From assembly GCA_964634795.1 (NCBI GenBank), contig CAZWLL010000002.1:1-64000 (forward strand): a DNA stretch of 64,000 nt. The letters are read 5' to 3'. Source of the stretch: UMGS1696 sp964634795. GTDB lineage: Bacteria > Bacillota > Clostridia > Oscillospirales > CAG-272. Of this stretch, positions 45,083-54,034 are shown in pieces (positions within the stretch are counted from its first letter, which is position 1; each line of letters starts with the position of its first letter). Below the pieces are notes generated by a model that ran no database searches, was not told where the DNA came from, and saw nothing but the letters and a program-made list of their open reading frames with translations. Both the position numbers and the translations under genes were made by a program.

Positions 45083-45805
45083 TTACATCCATCCATCAAG
45101 CTCTCTCTTTTCAAGAGCTGTAATTATACGTTTTTTCAGACCGCGGTGACTTTTCTCGAGCTCCCGTATAACACCCTTAATCTCGGCTCTGTCGGTTTTC
45201 CCGTCTTCGGGACACGGAGATTTTATAACGGGCAGACCTTCACTTTTCACAAGTGACTTTATATCGGCTTCACGTGTGTATATAAGAGGACGGATAACGG
45301 TGATATCGTTATCCGTATATTCTGTAACAGGCGAATAACAGCCTATTCTTCCCTCATTCACAAGAGTAAGCATAAAGGTCTCGGCGGCGTCATCGAGATG
45401 GTGTCCGAGCGCGAGTCGGCTGGCGTTCAGTTTTTTCGCACATGAAATAAGCGCTCCTCTTCTCAGCTTTGCGCATAAAGAACACGGATTCTTCTCTTTG
45501 CGTACATCGAAAACTATTTCTTTAATTTTTGTATGCTCAATGTAATAAGGTATATTTTGTGCCGAACAGTATTCCGACAAAGGCGCGTAAATATCACCGA
45601 CATCCTCAAATCCCATGTCAACGGTTATTCCCACAATCGAGAATTTCTTCGGGTAAAATTCCTTTAATCTGTTCAGAACCGCAAGCAATGCTATCGAATC
45701 CTTTCCTCCGGACAGTCCTACGGCTATTGTATCCGATTCTTCTATCATTTTATATTTGTCAACCGCCTGTCGAACGGTAGAAAGCATATGCTGCATTTCA
45801 TTCAT
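45083..45805 (-). CDS. TtcA-like tRNA 2-thiolation PP-loop ATPase
   Basis: 240 residues. The PP-loop VGLSGGKDSIALLAVL (about 28-43) is exact. Downstream it has CSLCAKLRRG (CxxC) and a final cysteine in SPCPEDGKT, with LALGHHLDDAAETFMLTL, as in TtcA-type enzymes that thiolate C32 of tRNA using an iron-sulfur cluster. It is downstream of trmD, 53 bases away, which supports a tRNA modification role. Other PP-loop tRNA thiolases exist, so the exact base is not certain. Confidence 0.85.
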   Translation of the reverse strand: MNEMQHMLSTVRQAVDKYKMIEESDTIAVGLSGGKDSIALLAVLNRLKEFYPKKFSIVGITVDMGFEDVGDIYAPLSEYCSAQNIPYYIEHTKIKEIVFDVRKEKNPCSLCAKLRRGALISCAKKLNASRLALGHHLDDAAETFMLTLVNEGRIGCYSPVTEYTDNDITVIRPLIYTREADIKSLVKSEGLPVIKSPCPEDGKTDRAEIKGVIRELEKSHRGLKKRIITALEKRELDGWM

Positions 45806-45858
45806 AGTTTCAACCTTAATTTATGTTTCTGTCCGTTCCACTGTGCGGCATATTCATG

Positions 45859-46569
45859 CTACTTTTTATTAAGCAAATCCGGACGTCTTTCTTTTGTTAT
45901 TTCAAGTGATTTTTCATGCCGCCACTTTTCTATGTTCGCATGATGGCCTGACAGGAGTACCTCAGGCACTTCCCTGTTCATCCATGTCTGAGGGCGTGTA
46001 TACTGCGGATATTCAAGAAGATTGTCTTCAAAACTTTCCTTCTCATAGCACTCCGGCAGCGCAAGCACACCGTCGCAAAGTCTTCCCACAGCATCTGTTA
46101 TAATACAAGCAGGCAATTCTCCGCCCGTCAAAACATAGTCTCCTATAGACATTTCTTCATCGACAATTTCTTCGATAACGCGCTCGTCTATACCCTCGTA
46201 ATGTCCGCACAAAAGGATAAGATTTTCTTTTTCGGACAGCTCTTTCGCAATATTCTGATTGAATGTACGTCCTCTCGGTGACATGTAAATAAGATAAGGC
46301 TTTGTTTCTTTATTATCGTCTTTCTTATCCGCCATTATCGATTCAACCACCGCATTATAGCATCTCCAAATCGGCGGAGCTGCCATAAGCATCCCTCTCC
46401 CGCCGCCATACGGAGTATCATCTACTCTCCTGTGCTTGTCTTCGGAATAATCACGTATATTGTGAACTCTGACATCAAGCTTTCCGGCACGCCTTGCGCG
46501 GCCGATAATGCTCTCGGAAAGTATAGCGTCAACGTATTCCGGGAAAAGAGTCATAATATCTATGCGCAT
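45859..46569 (-). CDS. trmD: tRNA (guanine-N1-)-methyltransferase
   Basis: 236 residues. MRIDIMTLFPEYVDAILSESI, YGGGRGMLM, LLCGHYEGIDERV and IGDYVLTGGELPA are TrmD hallmarks, including the SAM knot. It methylates G37 of tRNAs with C or G at 36 and guards the reading frame. Its start overlaps the rimM stop by one base (TAATG). rplS, usually next, is missing here. Confidence 0.97.
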   Translation of the reverse strand: MRIDIMTLFPEYVDAILSESIIGRARRAGKLDVRVHNIRDYSEDKHRRVDDTPYGGGRGMLMAAPPIWRCYNAVVESIMADKKDDNKETKPYLIYMSPRGRTFNQNIAKELSEKENLILLCGHYEGIDERVIEEIVDEEMSIGDYVLTGGELPACIITDAVGRLCDGVLALPECYEKESFEDNLLEYPQYTRPQTWMNREVPEVLLSGHHANIEKWRHEKSLEITKERRPDLLNKK

Positions 46570-47087
46570 TATTCCCTCATCCCTTCAATAAGATGAACAC
46601 TTATGCATCCGTTTACAACGTCGATATCACGAATAAATTCATTTACTGCGGGAATCATGAATTCTCCGCCGTTCACATCGGAAACAACATATATATCTCG
46701 TCCGGCAGGAGATATTACTTCCTTCAATACACCGTATTTTTCGTTTGTTGCTTCATCTATAACATCAAGCCCGATCATATCCGCAATGAAAACATCACCT
46801 TTTTTTCTTGAAATGTCATCACGGTCGGCATAAAATACAGTACCTTTATATTTTATCGCTTCATCAACTGTCTTTATGTTTTCGAATGTTACGAGTACCA
46901 TATTCTTCTGTACGGCAGACGCCATAACCTTCATCGGAGCATATTCATTGTTTTGAAGCTTTACATACATTTTTCTCAGCTTCGCAAGTGTTTCCGCATC
47001 ATTACAGTAGCATTCAAGCTTTAATGTTCCTCTGACACCGTGTGTCGATACGGCTTTGCCGCACTCAAGATATTTCTGTACACTCAT
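46569..47087 (-). CDS. rimM: Ribosome maturation factor RimM
   Basis: 172 residues. An N-terminal beta-barrel (GKAVSTHGVRGTLKLECY) and a C-terminal PRC-barrel (DVFIADMIGLDVIDEATNEKYGVLKEV then YVVSDVNGGEFMIPAVNEFI). It helps 30S maturation near uS19. The rpsP gene usually found upstream is not present. It has its own promoter and is first in the rimM-trmD-ttcA-like transcript. Confidence 0.96.
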   Translation of the reverse strand: MSVQKYLECGKAVSTHGVRGTLKLECYCNDAETLAKLRKMYVKLQNNEYAPMKVMASAVQKNMVLVTFENIKTVDEAIKYKGTVFYADRDDISRKKGDVFIADMIGLDVIDEATNEKYGVLKEVISPAGRDIYVVSDVNGGEFMIPAVNEFIRDIDVVNGCISVHLIEGMRE

Positions 47088-47126
47088 ATGTTCTATTTCT
47101 CCGTATACCCAAAATTATTCATTATA

Positions 47127-47155
47127 ATTATATCATAATATTAAAACATTATCAA
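47127..47155 (-). promoter_or_regulatory. rimM promoter
   Basis: Minus-strand TTGATA (47150-47155) and TATAAT (47127-47132), spacer 17 bases. Confidence 0.78.
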
Positions 47156-47161
47156 TACGAA

Positions 47162-47193
47162 AATCAGCGTGTACCAAACGGCGCACGCTGATT
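47162..47193 (-). terminator. Terminator after the sialidase-like gene
   Basis: AATCAGCGTG (47162-47171) pairs with CACGCTGATT (47184-47193) around a 12-base loop, followed on the minus strand by TTTCG. The T-run is short. Confidence 0.7.
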
Positions 47194-47201
47194 ATAATAT
47201 A

Positions 47202-48161
47202 TCATATTTCTATTCTCACAAACATCACGGATATTCTGTTATACGTAAATGTCACAAGCAGTTCCCCATTGTTGTATAATACCGCGGGATATGACAGCTC
47301 TCCTCCGTCCTCTTTCATTATGTCGAATGCATATTCAAAGCTGTCTCCTCCGTTTTCGGAAACAAGGAGAGATATCGGTGATCTATCACCTGTATCTACG
47401 GGATTGCAGACGAGAAATATCCTGCCGTCGGGAGACGAGTCAAGATCTATTCCGCTGTTATTGCTCGGAACATCGATAGGATATGCATCCGAAAAAATCA
47501 GTTTTTCTTTGTCTGCATCCGAGCGGAATATCTTTCCGTTTTTTGATCGCATTAATGCGTGAATTCCGTTATCATCACACCATAACGCAGGCTGGATAAG
47601 CTTAATTTTCTCTCCGTCGCATAAATATTGTCCGCGCTCCCATGTCGCGCATCCGTCACGGGAAATATCGATAAACGCGCGCCATACACTTTCTCTGTCG
47701 CTTGTTTCGTGCGAAGCTCCTGCAATTACAGTTCCGTCGGACAATATAAGCGGTTTATTTTTCACGGGACCTCGTCCGCCGCTTCTGTCTCCGTCTACAA
47801 GCTCAACAGGTTCCGTCCATGTATATCCGTCATCATATGAATATCTGACAAGAGTTTTCCATTCGGGAATCGTTGAACCTTTTTTGTAGCATAATACGAT
47901 TTTACCGTCGATTTTGAACAGAACGGGGTTCCAGCACGCTATATTATCCTTTACCGAAATCATCCTCGGTTCTGTCCATATGCCGCTTGATTTGTCTCTT
48001 CTGGACAAGTATATTTCGACGTCATCTGCTTTCTCATGTTCGCCGCCAAACCATGCAGCTAAAATGTCACCGTTATCCGCTGCGCAGACAGTCGATGCGT
48101 GACATGAGTTTGTCACTCTTTTTTCTATCGGAAAAATCAGTGTTTTTTCTGTTATTTTCAT
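47202..48161 (-). CDS. Sialidase-like BNR-repeat protein
   Basis: 319 residues, no signal peptide. Asp-box motifs appear at SRRDKSSGIWTEP, SYDDGYTWTEP, SRDGCATWERG and SENGGDSFEYA, the six-bladed propeller mark of BNR_2/sialidase proteins. NSCHASTVCAADNGDILAAWFGG is the conserved opening. The classical FRIP motif of GH33 is not evident (it reads FPIEKR), so real sialidase activity is uncertain. It directly follows an aldolase gene with one base between, which hints at joint action on a keto-acid sugar. Confidence 0.8.
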   Translation of the reverse strand: MKITEKTLIFPIEKRVTNSCHASTVCAADNGDILAAWFGGEHEKADDVEIYLSRRDKSSGIWTEPRMISVKDNIACWNPVLFKIDGKIVLCYKKGSTIPEWKTLVRYSYDDGYTWTEPVELVDGDRSGGRGPVKNKPLILSDGTVIAGASHETSDRESVWRAFIDISRDGCATWERGQYLCDGEKIKLIQPALWCDDNGIHALMRSKNGKIFRSDADKEKLIFSDAYPIDVPSNNSGIDLDSSPDGRIFLVCNPVDTGDRSPISLLVSENGGDSFEYAFDIMKEDGGELSYPAVLYNNGELLVTFTYNRISVMFVRIEI

Positions 48162-48162
48162 A

Positions 48163-49119
48163 TCACAATCCTAAGCGATTTATCATGTCTTCAGTTAATT
48201 CATGCAGCTGATCAACACACATCATTTGATATTTATTCAGCCTTGTTTTATCACATGATCTGCTTTCGAGAGTCATATTTATTCCTTCATGCGCCGCGAA
48301 ATTATATTTTGCACTTACGGGGTATGCAAGAGACTCCGTAAATGCGGTTATGCTCAAAAACGAACCGACAAGAGACGCCTTTTCATTATTTATATTATGT
48401 GTCAGCCAGGAATATATTGTCGGTTGAAAATTAGCCATAACACCGCAAAAGCCTGCAGCTCCGTGCAGCATCGACTGATAAAGCGTTTCGGCATTAGCGT
48501 TAAACAGCATCAGATTGCTTCCGCGAACAATATCAAGCCGTCTCTCGATTTCATCCTCATCACAGCATGTATCCTTGATAAAACGAAATCTTCCGGTTGA
48601 AAGACACCACTCCAAGATTTTGGGAGTTATCAATCTCTTATATGGTACGGGGCATTCATAGAGACCGAGTGCAATATCGTCTGGGATTGAGTCGATTATT
48701 TTCTCCGCATCCTTTATCCAGTTTTCATCGGATGTATTTTCTATATCAAGTCGGTTGGTTATTAATATGACAGCGTCCGCACCGCTTTCGGCTATTCGGT
48801 TGAGCTCACGTATCTGGTCATCACGTTTTTCGGATACATGTCCCGACGCGACAATCGTCATTGCTTTTCTGCTGTGATCACAGGCTGCAAGCTCTTTTGC
48901 TTTTTTCACAACAGCATTCGCCAATGATACTCGTTCGTCTTCATTTAGATACCATATTTCACTTGACTGACAAACGGCAAAGATACCGTCGCAATTATTA
49001 TTCCAATACCATTCTACAAGTCTGTCTACAGCCTCAAAATCGATTTTTCCGTTATCTAGGTAGGGCGTAATCATCGTAGGATATGATCCCTGCGCGTAAT
49101 TATCATGTGCATATGTCAT
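48163..49119 (-). CDS. DapA/NanA-family Schiff-base aldolase
   Basis: 318 residues of the dihydrodipicolinate synthase and N-acetylneuraminate lyase family. The Schiff-base lysine lies in FRFIKDTCCDEDE and the proton-relay tyrosine in LGLYECPVPYKR. Members cleave keto-acid sugars or condense pyruvate with aldehydes. The adjacent sialidase-like gene favours a NanA-like lyase, but catalytic loops are not decisive. Its promoter at 49208-49236 is strong. Confidence 0.85.
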   Translation of the reverse strand: MTYAHDNYAQGSYPTMITPYLDNGKIDFEAVDRLVEWYWNNNCDGIFAVCQSSEIWYLNEDERVSLANAVVKKAKELAACDHSRKAMTIVASGHVSEKRDDQIRELNRIAESGADAVILITNRLDIENTSDENWIKDAEKIIDSIPDDIALGLYECPVPYKRLITPKILEWCLSTGRFRFIKDTCCDEDEIERRLDIVRGSNLMLFNANAETLYQSMLHGAAGFCGVMANFQPTIYSWLTHNINNEKASLVGSFLSITAFTESLAYPVSAKYNFAAHEGINMTLESRSCDKTRLNKYQMMCVDQLHELTEDMINRLGL

Positions 49120-49207
49120 AATTGTTTCCTCTCTTCATTCAGTCATGAAAATTCCACGGAGTAAGGTGCATCACTCTGCTCATAAGATGAATTTTATTGT
49201 CATTTTT

Positions 49208-49236
49208 ATAATAGCAATTAAGATTGTAATTGTCAA
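49208..49236 (-). promoter_or_regulatory. Promoter of the aldolase/sialidase-like operon
   Basis: Minus-strand TTGACA (49231-49236) and TATTAT (49208-49213), spacer 17 bases. Confidence 0.8.
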
Positions 49237-49245
49237 GTATTTCTA

Positions 49246-49956
49246 TTATATCACATCGACTGTTTTCGACTGCGCAATGCTCATTCTGTGCCAGTTAATA
49301 AATCCGTATAAATCGTTTACGAAAAACATTACAAAGCATACGACTACCGATAAATACGACCTATTGCTTATTGAAGCCAGTACCCAAAGTATAATTAACA
49401 CCACATCGTTCGCCGCATAAGCCAGCGCGAAATATTTGCTCCGCCTGAAAGTAAGATATACTGCCGCAAAGCTTGTTGTTACCGATATCGTACTCGGGAT
49501 GATATTGGCGGTATTAAAACTGTCGAGAATAAAATAAAATCCGAATGTTACAGCCAAAGTCAGAACTGACATGAAAACAAATTCTTTAACACTCAGTTTA
49601 TTCACCTCAACCTGTGCATGGTTGCCGTTATACGGATTGCGAATCCACGAAATAAGCGCAAACAATGCCATAGGACCCGTCATCCCGAGGTAGGTTATCA
49701 TTTCCCCGTAATATGAAAACGAATATGATATTATTCCGTAAAGAATACTGAATATAATAGCGAAAACCTGTCCTATCGGGTTGCCTTTTGCGTTTAAAAT
49801 GAGCATTGTCGCTCCGACTATCGATGCACACAGTGTTAGTACACTGCCCGAATTCCATAACAGGTAAGTTGTGATAATAAGTGTGACAGATGTAAAATAG
49901 AGGATAAGCTCTCCGAGGGTAAAGTATCTTGTCAGCTTATCAAACATTCTTTTCAT
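49246..49956 (-). CDS. pnuC: PnuC-type nicotinamide riboside transporter
   Basis: 236 residues from ATG 49954-49956, chosen for GGAGG seven bases upstream; an earlier in-frame ATG has no site. Seven or so membrane helices. The motifs IIMTYLLWNSGSVL-like packing, NAKGNPIGQVFAIIFSILYGIISY, YLGMTGPMALFALISWIRNPY and VMFFVNDLYGFINWHRM are PnuC family marks. It takes up nicotinamide riboside or a related vitamin by facilitated diffusion. A structured leader precedes it, annotated separately. Thiamine or riboflavin relatives of this fold cannot be excluded. Confidence 0.88.
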   Translation of the reverse strand: MKRMFDKLTRYFTLGELILYFTSVTLIITTYLLWNSGSVLTLCASIVGATMLILNAKGNPIGQVFAIIFSILYGIISYSFSYYGEMITYLGMTGPMALFALISWIRNPYNGNHAQVEVNKLSVKEFVFMSVLTLAVTFGFYFILDSFNTANIIPSTISVTTSFAAVYLTFRRSKYFALAYAANDVVLIILWVLASISNRSYLSVVVCFVMFFVNDLYGFINWHRMSIAQSKTVDVI

Positions 49957-49975
49957 TTTTCCTCCAAAAAGAAAA

Positions 49976-50055
49976 GCGTTCGCGGGCACATCTTCAAAGA
50001 CCTAACGATGTGCGGCGAATGCTTGATTATCAGCATTATTCTACCCGGTGGCAGT
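49976..50055 (-). ncRNA. Structured 5' leader of pnuC, riboswitch candidate
   Basis: The leader between the promoter and pnuC folds into three stems: CTGCC/GGTAG (50041-50054), AATGCT/AGCATT (50018-50037), and GCACATC/GATGTGC (49986-50013) extended by CGC/GCG pairs. The segment GCCACCGGGTAG near the 5' end is unusually G/C-rich for this region. I do not recognise a known riboswitch class. Position before a vitamin transporter makes a ligand-sensing role plausible. Confidence 0.5.
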
Positions 50056-50061
50056 TATCGC

Positions 50062-50090
50062 ATTATAACATAGATTATACATTATGTCAA
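50062..50090 (-). promoter_or_regulatory. pnuC promoter
   Basis: Minus-strand TTGACA (50085-50090) and TATAAT (50062-50067), spacer 17 bases, near-perfect consensus. Transcription should begin near 50055. Confidence 0.85.
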
Positions 50091-50187
50091 GTTTTTTTGC
50101 GTATTTATTACCGAAACAACCGTGTATCGATATGTCTCGGAATAAAATTTTTATCATTATTATATTTATTTATACGCCGTTTTGTGG

Positions 50188-50193
50188 TATAAT
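50188..50193 (+). promoter_or_regulatory. -10 box of the asparagine-synthase operon
   Basis: TATAAT in a TTGTGGTATAAT context; no convincing -35 at 17 bases. It lies 44 bases before the start codon. Confidence 0.5.
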
Positions 50194-50236
50194 ATTTTTT
50201 ATGAATGTATAAAACTCAAACTGAAAGGCAGACTAT

Positions 50237-52075
50237 ATGTGCGGATTTATTGGATTTACCGGAATAATTGACCATCGTGAGGATGTAATCCGTAGAATGG
50301 CTGAAAGAATCATACACCGCGGTCCTGATTCGGGTGGTTTTCACTTCAGCGGAACCGATGACAATGACAGCATCACCCTCGGATTCAGACGTCTTTCTAT
50401 TATCGATTTGTCGGACGGATCACAGCCGATGTATAACGAAGACGGCAGTGTTGTAATCGTATACAACGGAGAAGTTTACAATTTCATGGAGCTTCGTGAT
50501 GAGCTTATCACATGTGGTCACGTATTCAAAACCCGCTGTGACACTGAGGTTATAATTCACGGATACGAAGAATGGGGCGTTAAAATTGCCGAAAAGCTTA
50601 GAGGTATGTTTGCGTTTGTTATTTGGGATAAGAAAACAAACACTCTTTACGGCGCACGTGATCCATTCGGTATAAAGCCTTTCTACTACACAAAGCTTAA
50701 ATCGGGACTCGTTTTCGGCTCGGAAATCAAAAGCTTTCTCGAGCATCCGGAGTTTAAACCCGAAGTAAATGAGAATTCTCTCAGACCGTATCTTACATTC
50801 CAATATTCTTCGCTCGAGGAAACATTCTTTAAGGGTGTGTTCAAGCTTCCGCCTGCTCACTATTTCACATACAGCAACGGCAAGATGGAAAAAACACGTT
50901 ATTTCAACTTCGATTTCACAAAAAAGACGTCTGTCTCTTATGACGAATGTGCGGAGCTCATAGACAAACGCATTCACGAATCGGTTACCGCCCACAGAAT
51001 AAGTGATGTAAAGGTCGGCTCTTTCCTCTCAGGCGGTGTCGATTCATCATACATAACTGCGGTACTCATGCCGAATGATACGTTTTCCGTCGGTTTCAAT
51101 TACGAAAAGTTCGACGAAACAAATGAAGCAAAAGAGCTTTCCGAAAGACTCGGTGTTAAGAATTATCTGAAACACATTACCGCAGATGAGTGCTTTGACG
51201 CGTTTCCTACCATACAGTACCACATGGATGAACCTCAATCGAATCCGTCGTCTGTTCCTCTGTATTTTTTGGCACAGCTTGCGGCACAGCATGTCACCGT
51301 TGTTCTCTCAGGTGAGGGAGCTGATGAAATATATGCTGGATACGAATGGTATGACGAAACACCGCTTATGCGCAAGTATAAGAAAATACCCGCTTGCATC
51401 AGACACGGTGCCGCGAATATCACAAAAAAGCTGCCGTATTTTAAGGGCCATGACTTTATAATCAAATCAAGCGGCAGACCCGAGGATTACTTTATCGGAC
51501 AAGCTTTGGTATTTCCCGAGAATGAAGCGTACAGCATTCTACGCGACAAATACAAGGTCGGACCGTGCGCACACGATGTAACTAAACCGATTTATGATGA
51601 GGTCAAAGACCTCTCGGAGCTTGAAAAAAAGCAATATCTCGATCTCAATCTTTGGCTGCCCGGCGATATTCTGCTCAAAGCCGATAAAATGAGCATGGCG
51701 CACTCTCTCGAATTGAGAGTTCCCTATCTTGATAAAATAGTAATGCAGGAAGCACAAACCATTCCCGCATCATACAAAATCAACGGACAGGACACAAAAG
51801 CCGTATTAAGAACCGCGGCTAACAAAACACTTCCCGACGAATGGGCTCACAGACCCAAAAAAGGCTTCCCTGTTCCGATTCGCAACTGGCTCAGAGAAGA
51901 TAAATATTACAACATAGTAAAGAAATCATTCACGTCCGATGCCGCCGCAGAATATTTTGACGCGAATGCACTCATAAAGCTTCTTGACGATCACAAAAAC
52001 GGAAGCGTCAACAATCAAAGAAAAATCTGGACTGCCTATACTTTCTTGACATGGCACGAGCAGTTCATTAAATAA
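50237..52075 (+). CDS. Asparagine synthase-like amidotransferase
   Basis: 612 residues. Catalytic cysteine is residue 2 (MCGFIGF), with glutaminase motifs RRLSIIDLS, NGEVYNF and HGYEEWG. The synthase half has the PP-loop LSGGVDSSYI (about 263-272) and LPGDILLKADKMSMAHSLE. Classical AsnB makes asparagine; relatives such as AsnH amidate D-Asp in the wall cross-bridge of lactic bacteria. Here it leads an operon with a D-Asp-ligase-like ATP-grasp protein, aspartate racemase and MurE, so the wall amidation role is a serious alternative. Sequence alone does not decide. Confidence 0.9.
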   Translation: MCGFIGFTGIIDHREDVIRRMAERIIHRGPDSGGFHFSGTDDNDSITLGFRRLSIIDLSDGSQPMYNEDGSVVIVYNGEVYNFMELRDELITCGHVFKTRCDTEVIIHGYEEWGVKIAEKLRGMFAFVIWDKKTNTLYGARDPFGIKPFYYTKLKSGLVFGSEIKSFLEHPEFKPEVNENSLRPYLTFQYSSLEETFFKGVFKLPPAHYFTYSNGKMEKTRYFNFDFTKKTSVSYDECAELIDKRIHESVTAHRISDVKVGSFLSGGVDSSYITAVLMPNDTFSVGFNYEKFDETNEAKELSERLGVKNYLKHITADECFDAFPTIQYHMDEPQSNPSSVPLYFLAQLAAQHVTVVLSGEGADEIYAGYEWYDETPLMRKYKKIPACIRHGAANITKKLPYFKGHDFIIKSSGRPEDYFIGQALVFPENEAYSILRDKYKVGPCAHDVTKPIYDEVKDLSELEKKQYLDLNLWLPGDILLKADKMSMAHSLELRVPYLDKIVMQEAQTIPASYKINGQDTKAVLRTAANKTLPDEWAHRPKKGFPVPIRNWLREDKYYNIVKKSFTSDAAAEYFDANALIKLLDDHKNGSVNNQRKIWTAYTFLTWHEQFIK

Positions 52076-52094
52076 CATTACAGAGGAATATATC

Positions 52095-53327
52095 ATGTCT
52101 CAAACTATAGTACCTGTTCTTTTGGGAGCAGACCTTAACTGCTACAATGTAGCCCGCGCGTTTCATATGCAGTACGGTGTTAAATCATATGCTTTCGCAA
52201 GATATGCGATTTCAGCTACCAAGTATTCCAAAATAGTACATTTCACATGTGTTCCCAATATCGACACTGACAGTGTTATGCTTGATGTTCTGCACCGCTT
52301 TGCCGATGCGCATATCGGTGACAGAATGGTGCTTTTCGGATGCACCGATGATTATGTTGCCATGATTATCCGTAATCGCGATGAGCTCTCTGATTTCGTT
52401 ATTCCGTACCCGCCCAAGGAAATGCTCACAACGGTTTCGAAAAAAGCCGAATTTTATGAAACGTGCGATAAATTCGGAATTCCTCATCCCGATACTGTAG
52501 TTCTCACCGACAAAACCGATACCGACTCGATAACCGCGGATAAGTTGGGATTCTCTTATCCTATAATCGTAAAACCGTCATCAAGTGTTGACTACTGGAA
52601 GCATTCATTTGACGGAATGAAAAAGGTATACACTGCCACATCTCCCGAGGAAGCCGCCGAAATTATCAACAGAATATATGCGGCAGGATATCCCGAAAAG
52701 ATGATACTGCAGGAGCTCATAGCAGGCGGTGACTCGCAAATGAGAGTTTTCACCTGCTTCTCCGACAAAAACGGAAAAGTACGTGCTATGTGCCTCGGAC
52801 ATACAATGCTTGAAGAGCATACTCCGAAAGGTCTCGGAAATCATGCCGCGATAGTAACCGAACCTGTATCTTCCCTTCCGATTGCGGATAAAATCAAGGA
52901 TATGCTTGAAGCTCTCGGATATACAGGCTTCTCAAACTTCGATATAAAACTGCGCGAAAACACAAAAGATGATTATCGTGTATTCGAGATTAACCTTCGT
53001 CAAGGCAGAAGCAACTTCTATCTGACATCCGCGGGTCTTAATGTTGCTTATCTCGCAAATGAAGTATACGAATCCGCAGGTAACGACTGTAATAAAGTTG
53101 AAAAGGTTGTATTTTGGCACCATATTCCGAAAAGTACCGCTTACAAGTACACAGAAGACAAGACTCTTGTCGAAAAGGCAAAATCTCTCTCAAAACAAGG
53201 CTTGGAATATTCTTCGGTATGGTATACGCCCGACATGAGATTCAATCCGCTCAGAATAATTTGCGTACTCGAGCAGCTCAGACGACAGAAAGGCAAATTT
53301 AAAAAATATTATCCGGTGAAAAAATAA
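52095..53327 (+). CDS. ATP-grasp ligase, candidate D-aspartate ligase
   Basis: 410 residues. An N-terminal domain (VPVLLGADLNCYNVARAFHMQYGVKSYAFAR) precedes the ATP-grasp fold, with PIIVKPSSSVDYWKHSF for ATP binding, MILQELIAGGDSQMRVFTCF, and FEINLRQGRSNFY for magnesium. This N-terminal pattern matches my memory of Asl(fm), the Enterococcus faecium ligase that joins D-Asp to lysine of the peptidoglycan precursor. The next gene is an aspartate racemase, as in Enterococcus, which supports the call. Its stop overlaps the racemase start by one base. Confidence 0.75.
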   Translation: MSQTIVPVLLGADLNCYNVARAFHMQYGVKSYAFARYAISATKYSKIVHFTCVPNIDTDSVMLDVLHRFADAHIGDRMVLFGCTDDYVAMIIRNRDELSDFVIPYPPKEMLTTVSKKAEFYETCDKFGIPHPDTVVLTDKTDTDSITADKLGFSYPIIVKPSSSVDYWKHSFDGMKKVYTATSPEEAAEIINRIYAAGYPEKMILQELIAGGDSQMRVFTCFSDKNGKVRAMCLGHTMLEEHTPKGLGNHAAIVTEPVSSLPIADKIKDMLEALGYTGFSNFDIKLRENTKDDYRVFEINLRQGRSNFYLTSAGLNVAYLANEVYESAGNDCNKVEKVVFWHHIPKSTAYKYTEDKTLVEKAKSLSKQGLEYSSVWYTPDMRFNPLRIICVLEQLRRQKGKFKKYYPVKK

Positions 53328-54034
53328 TGAAAGATAAAAACCGTAAATTGCTCGGTGTTATAGGAGGGCTCGGCCCTGCATCAAGCGCGTATTTTTACGA
53401 GCTCATTACCGAACATACCAAAGCAGAGAGGGATCAGGATCATATTGACATGATTCTCTCAAGCCGCGCCACGACACCGGACCGCACAGACTATATTCTC
53501 GGCAGAAGCAATGTAAGTCCTCTTCCGATAATGATTGAAGATGCGAAAGCACTTGAAGAATACGGTGCCACCGCAATTGTTATACCGTGCAATACCGCTC
53601 ACTATTTTATTGACGAGGTCAGAAAATCCGTAAGTGTTCCTATGCCGAGCATAATAGAAGAAACCGTAAAATACATTAAGGAACGCGGTTTCAAAAAAGC
53701 CGCTATTCTTGCTACAGAAGGAACAATTCACGCGGGTGCGTACCAGCATGAATTTCTGAAGCAAGGACTCGGATGCATGGTTCCCGATGACAACGGGAAA
53801 GCGAAACTCATGGATTTAATTTACAACAAAGTAAAAAAAGGCGTTATTCCCGAACCTGAGGAGCTGTACGCAATAGTAAACCCGATGTTTGACGCGGGAT
53901 GTGACTGCGCTATACTCGGATGCACTGAGCTTTCTCTGATCGGTAAAAAAATGACCGATGACAAGAGAATTATAGATTCACTTACAGTACTTGCATACTG
54001 CTCCATTAAACTGATGGGACACGAGGTTATTTAA
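53327..54034 (+). CDS. Aspartate/glutamate racemase family protein
   Basis: 235 residues. The two catalytic cysteines are in VIPCNTAHYF (about C88) and LGCTELSLI (about C199), and LGVIGGLGPASSAYFYEL is the family opening. PCNTAH and GCTEL are the aspartate-racemase forms rather than glutamate racemase. It would make D-Asp for the ligase encoded just before. Translation is coupled to the ligase (TAATG) and the next gene begins one base later. Confidence 0.9.
   Translation: MKDKNRKLLGVIGGLGPASSAYFYELITEHTKAERDQDHIDMILSSRATTPDRTDYILGRSNVSPLPIMIEDAKALEEYGATAIVIPCNTAHYFIDEVRKSVSVPMPSIIEETVKYIKERGFKKAAILATEGTIHAGAYQHEFLKQGLGCMVPDDNGKAKLMDLIYNKVKKGVIPEPEELYAIVNPMFDAGCDCAILGCTELSLIGKKMTDDKRIIDSLTVLAYCSIKLMGHEVI

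Noticed and set aside
49976..50055. TPP, ZTP or THF riboswitch before pnuC
   Set aside because: The ACCGGG start recalls ZTP RNAs, but the expected CCGCCTGGGC block is absent, and TPP or THF core strings are not found.
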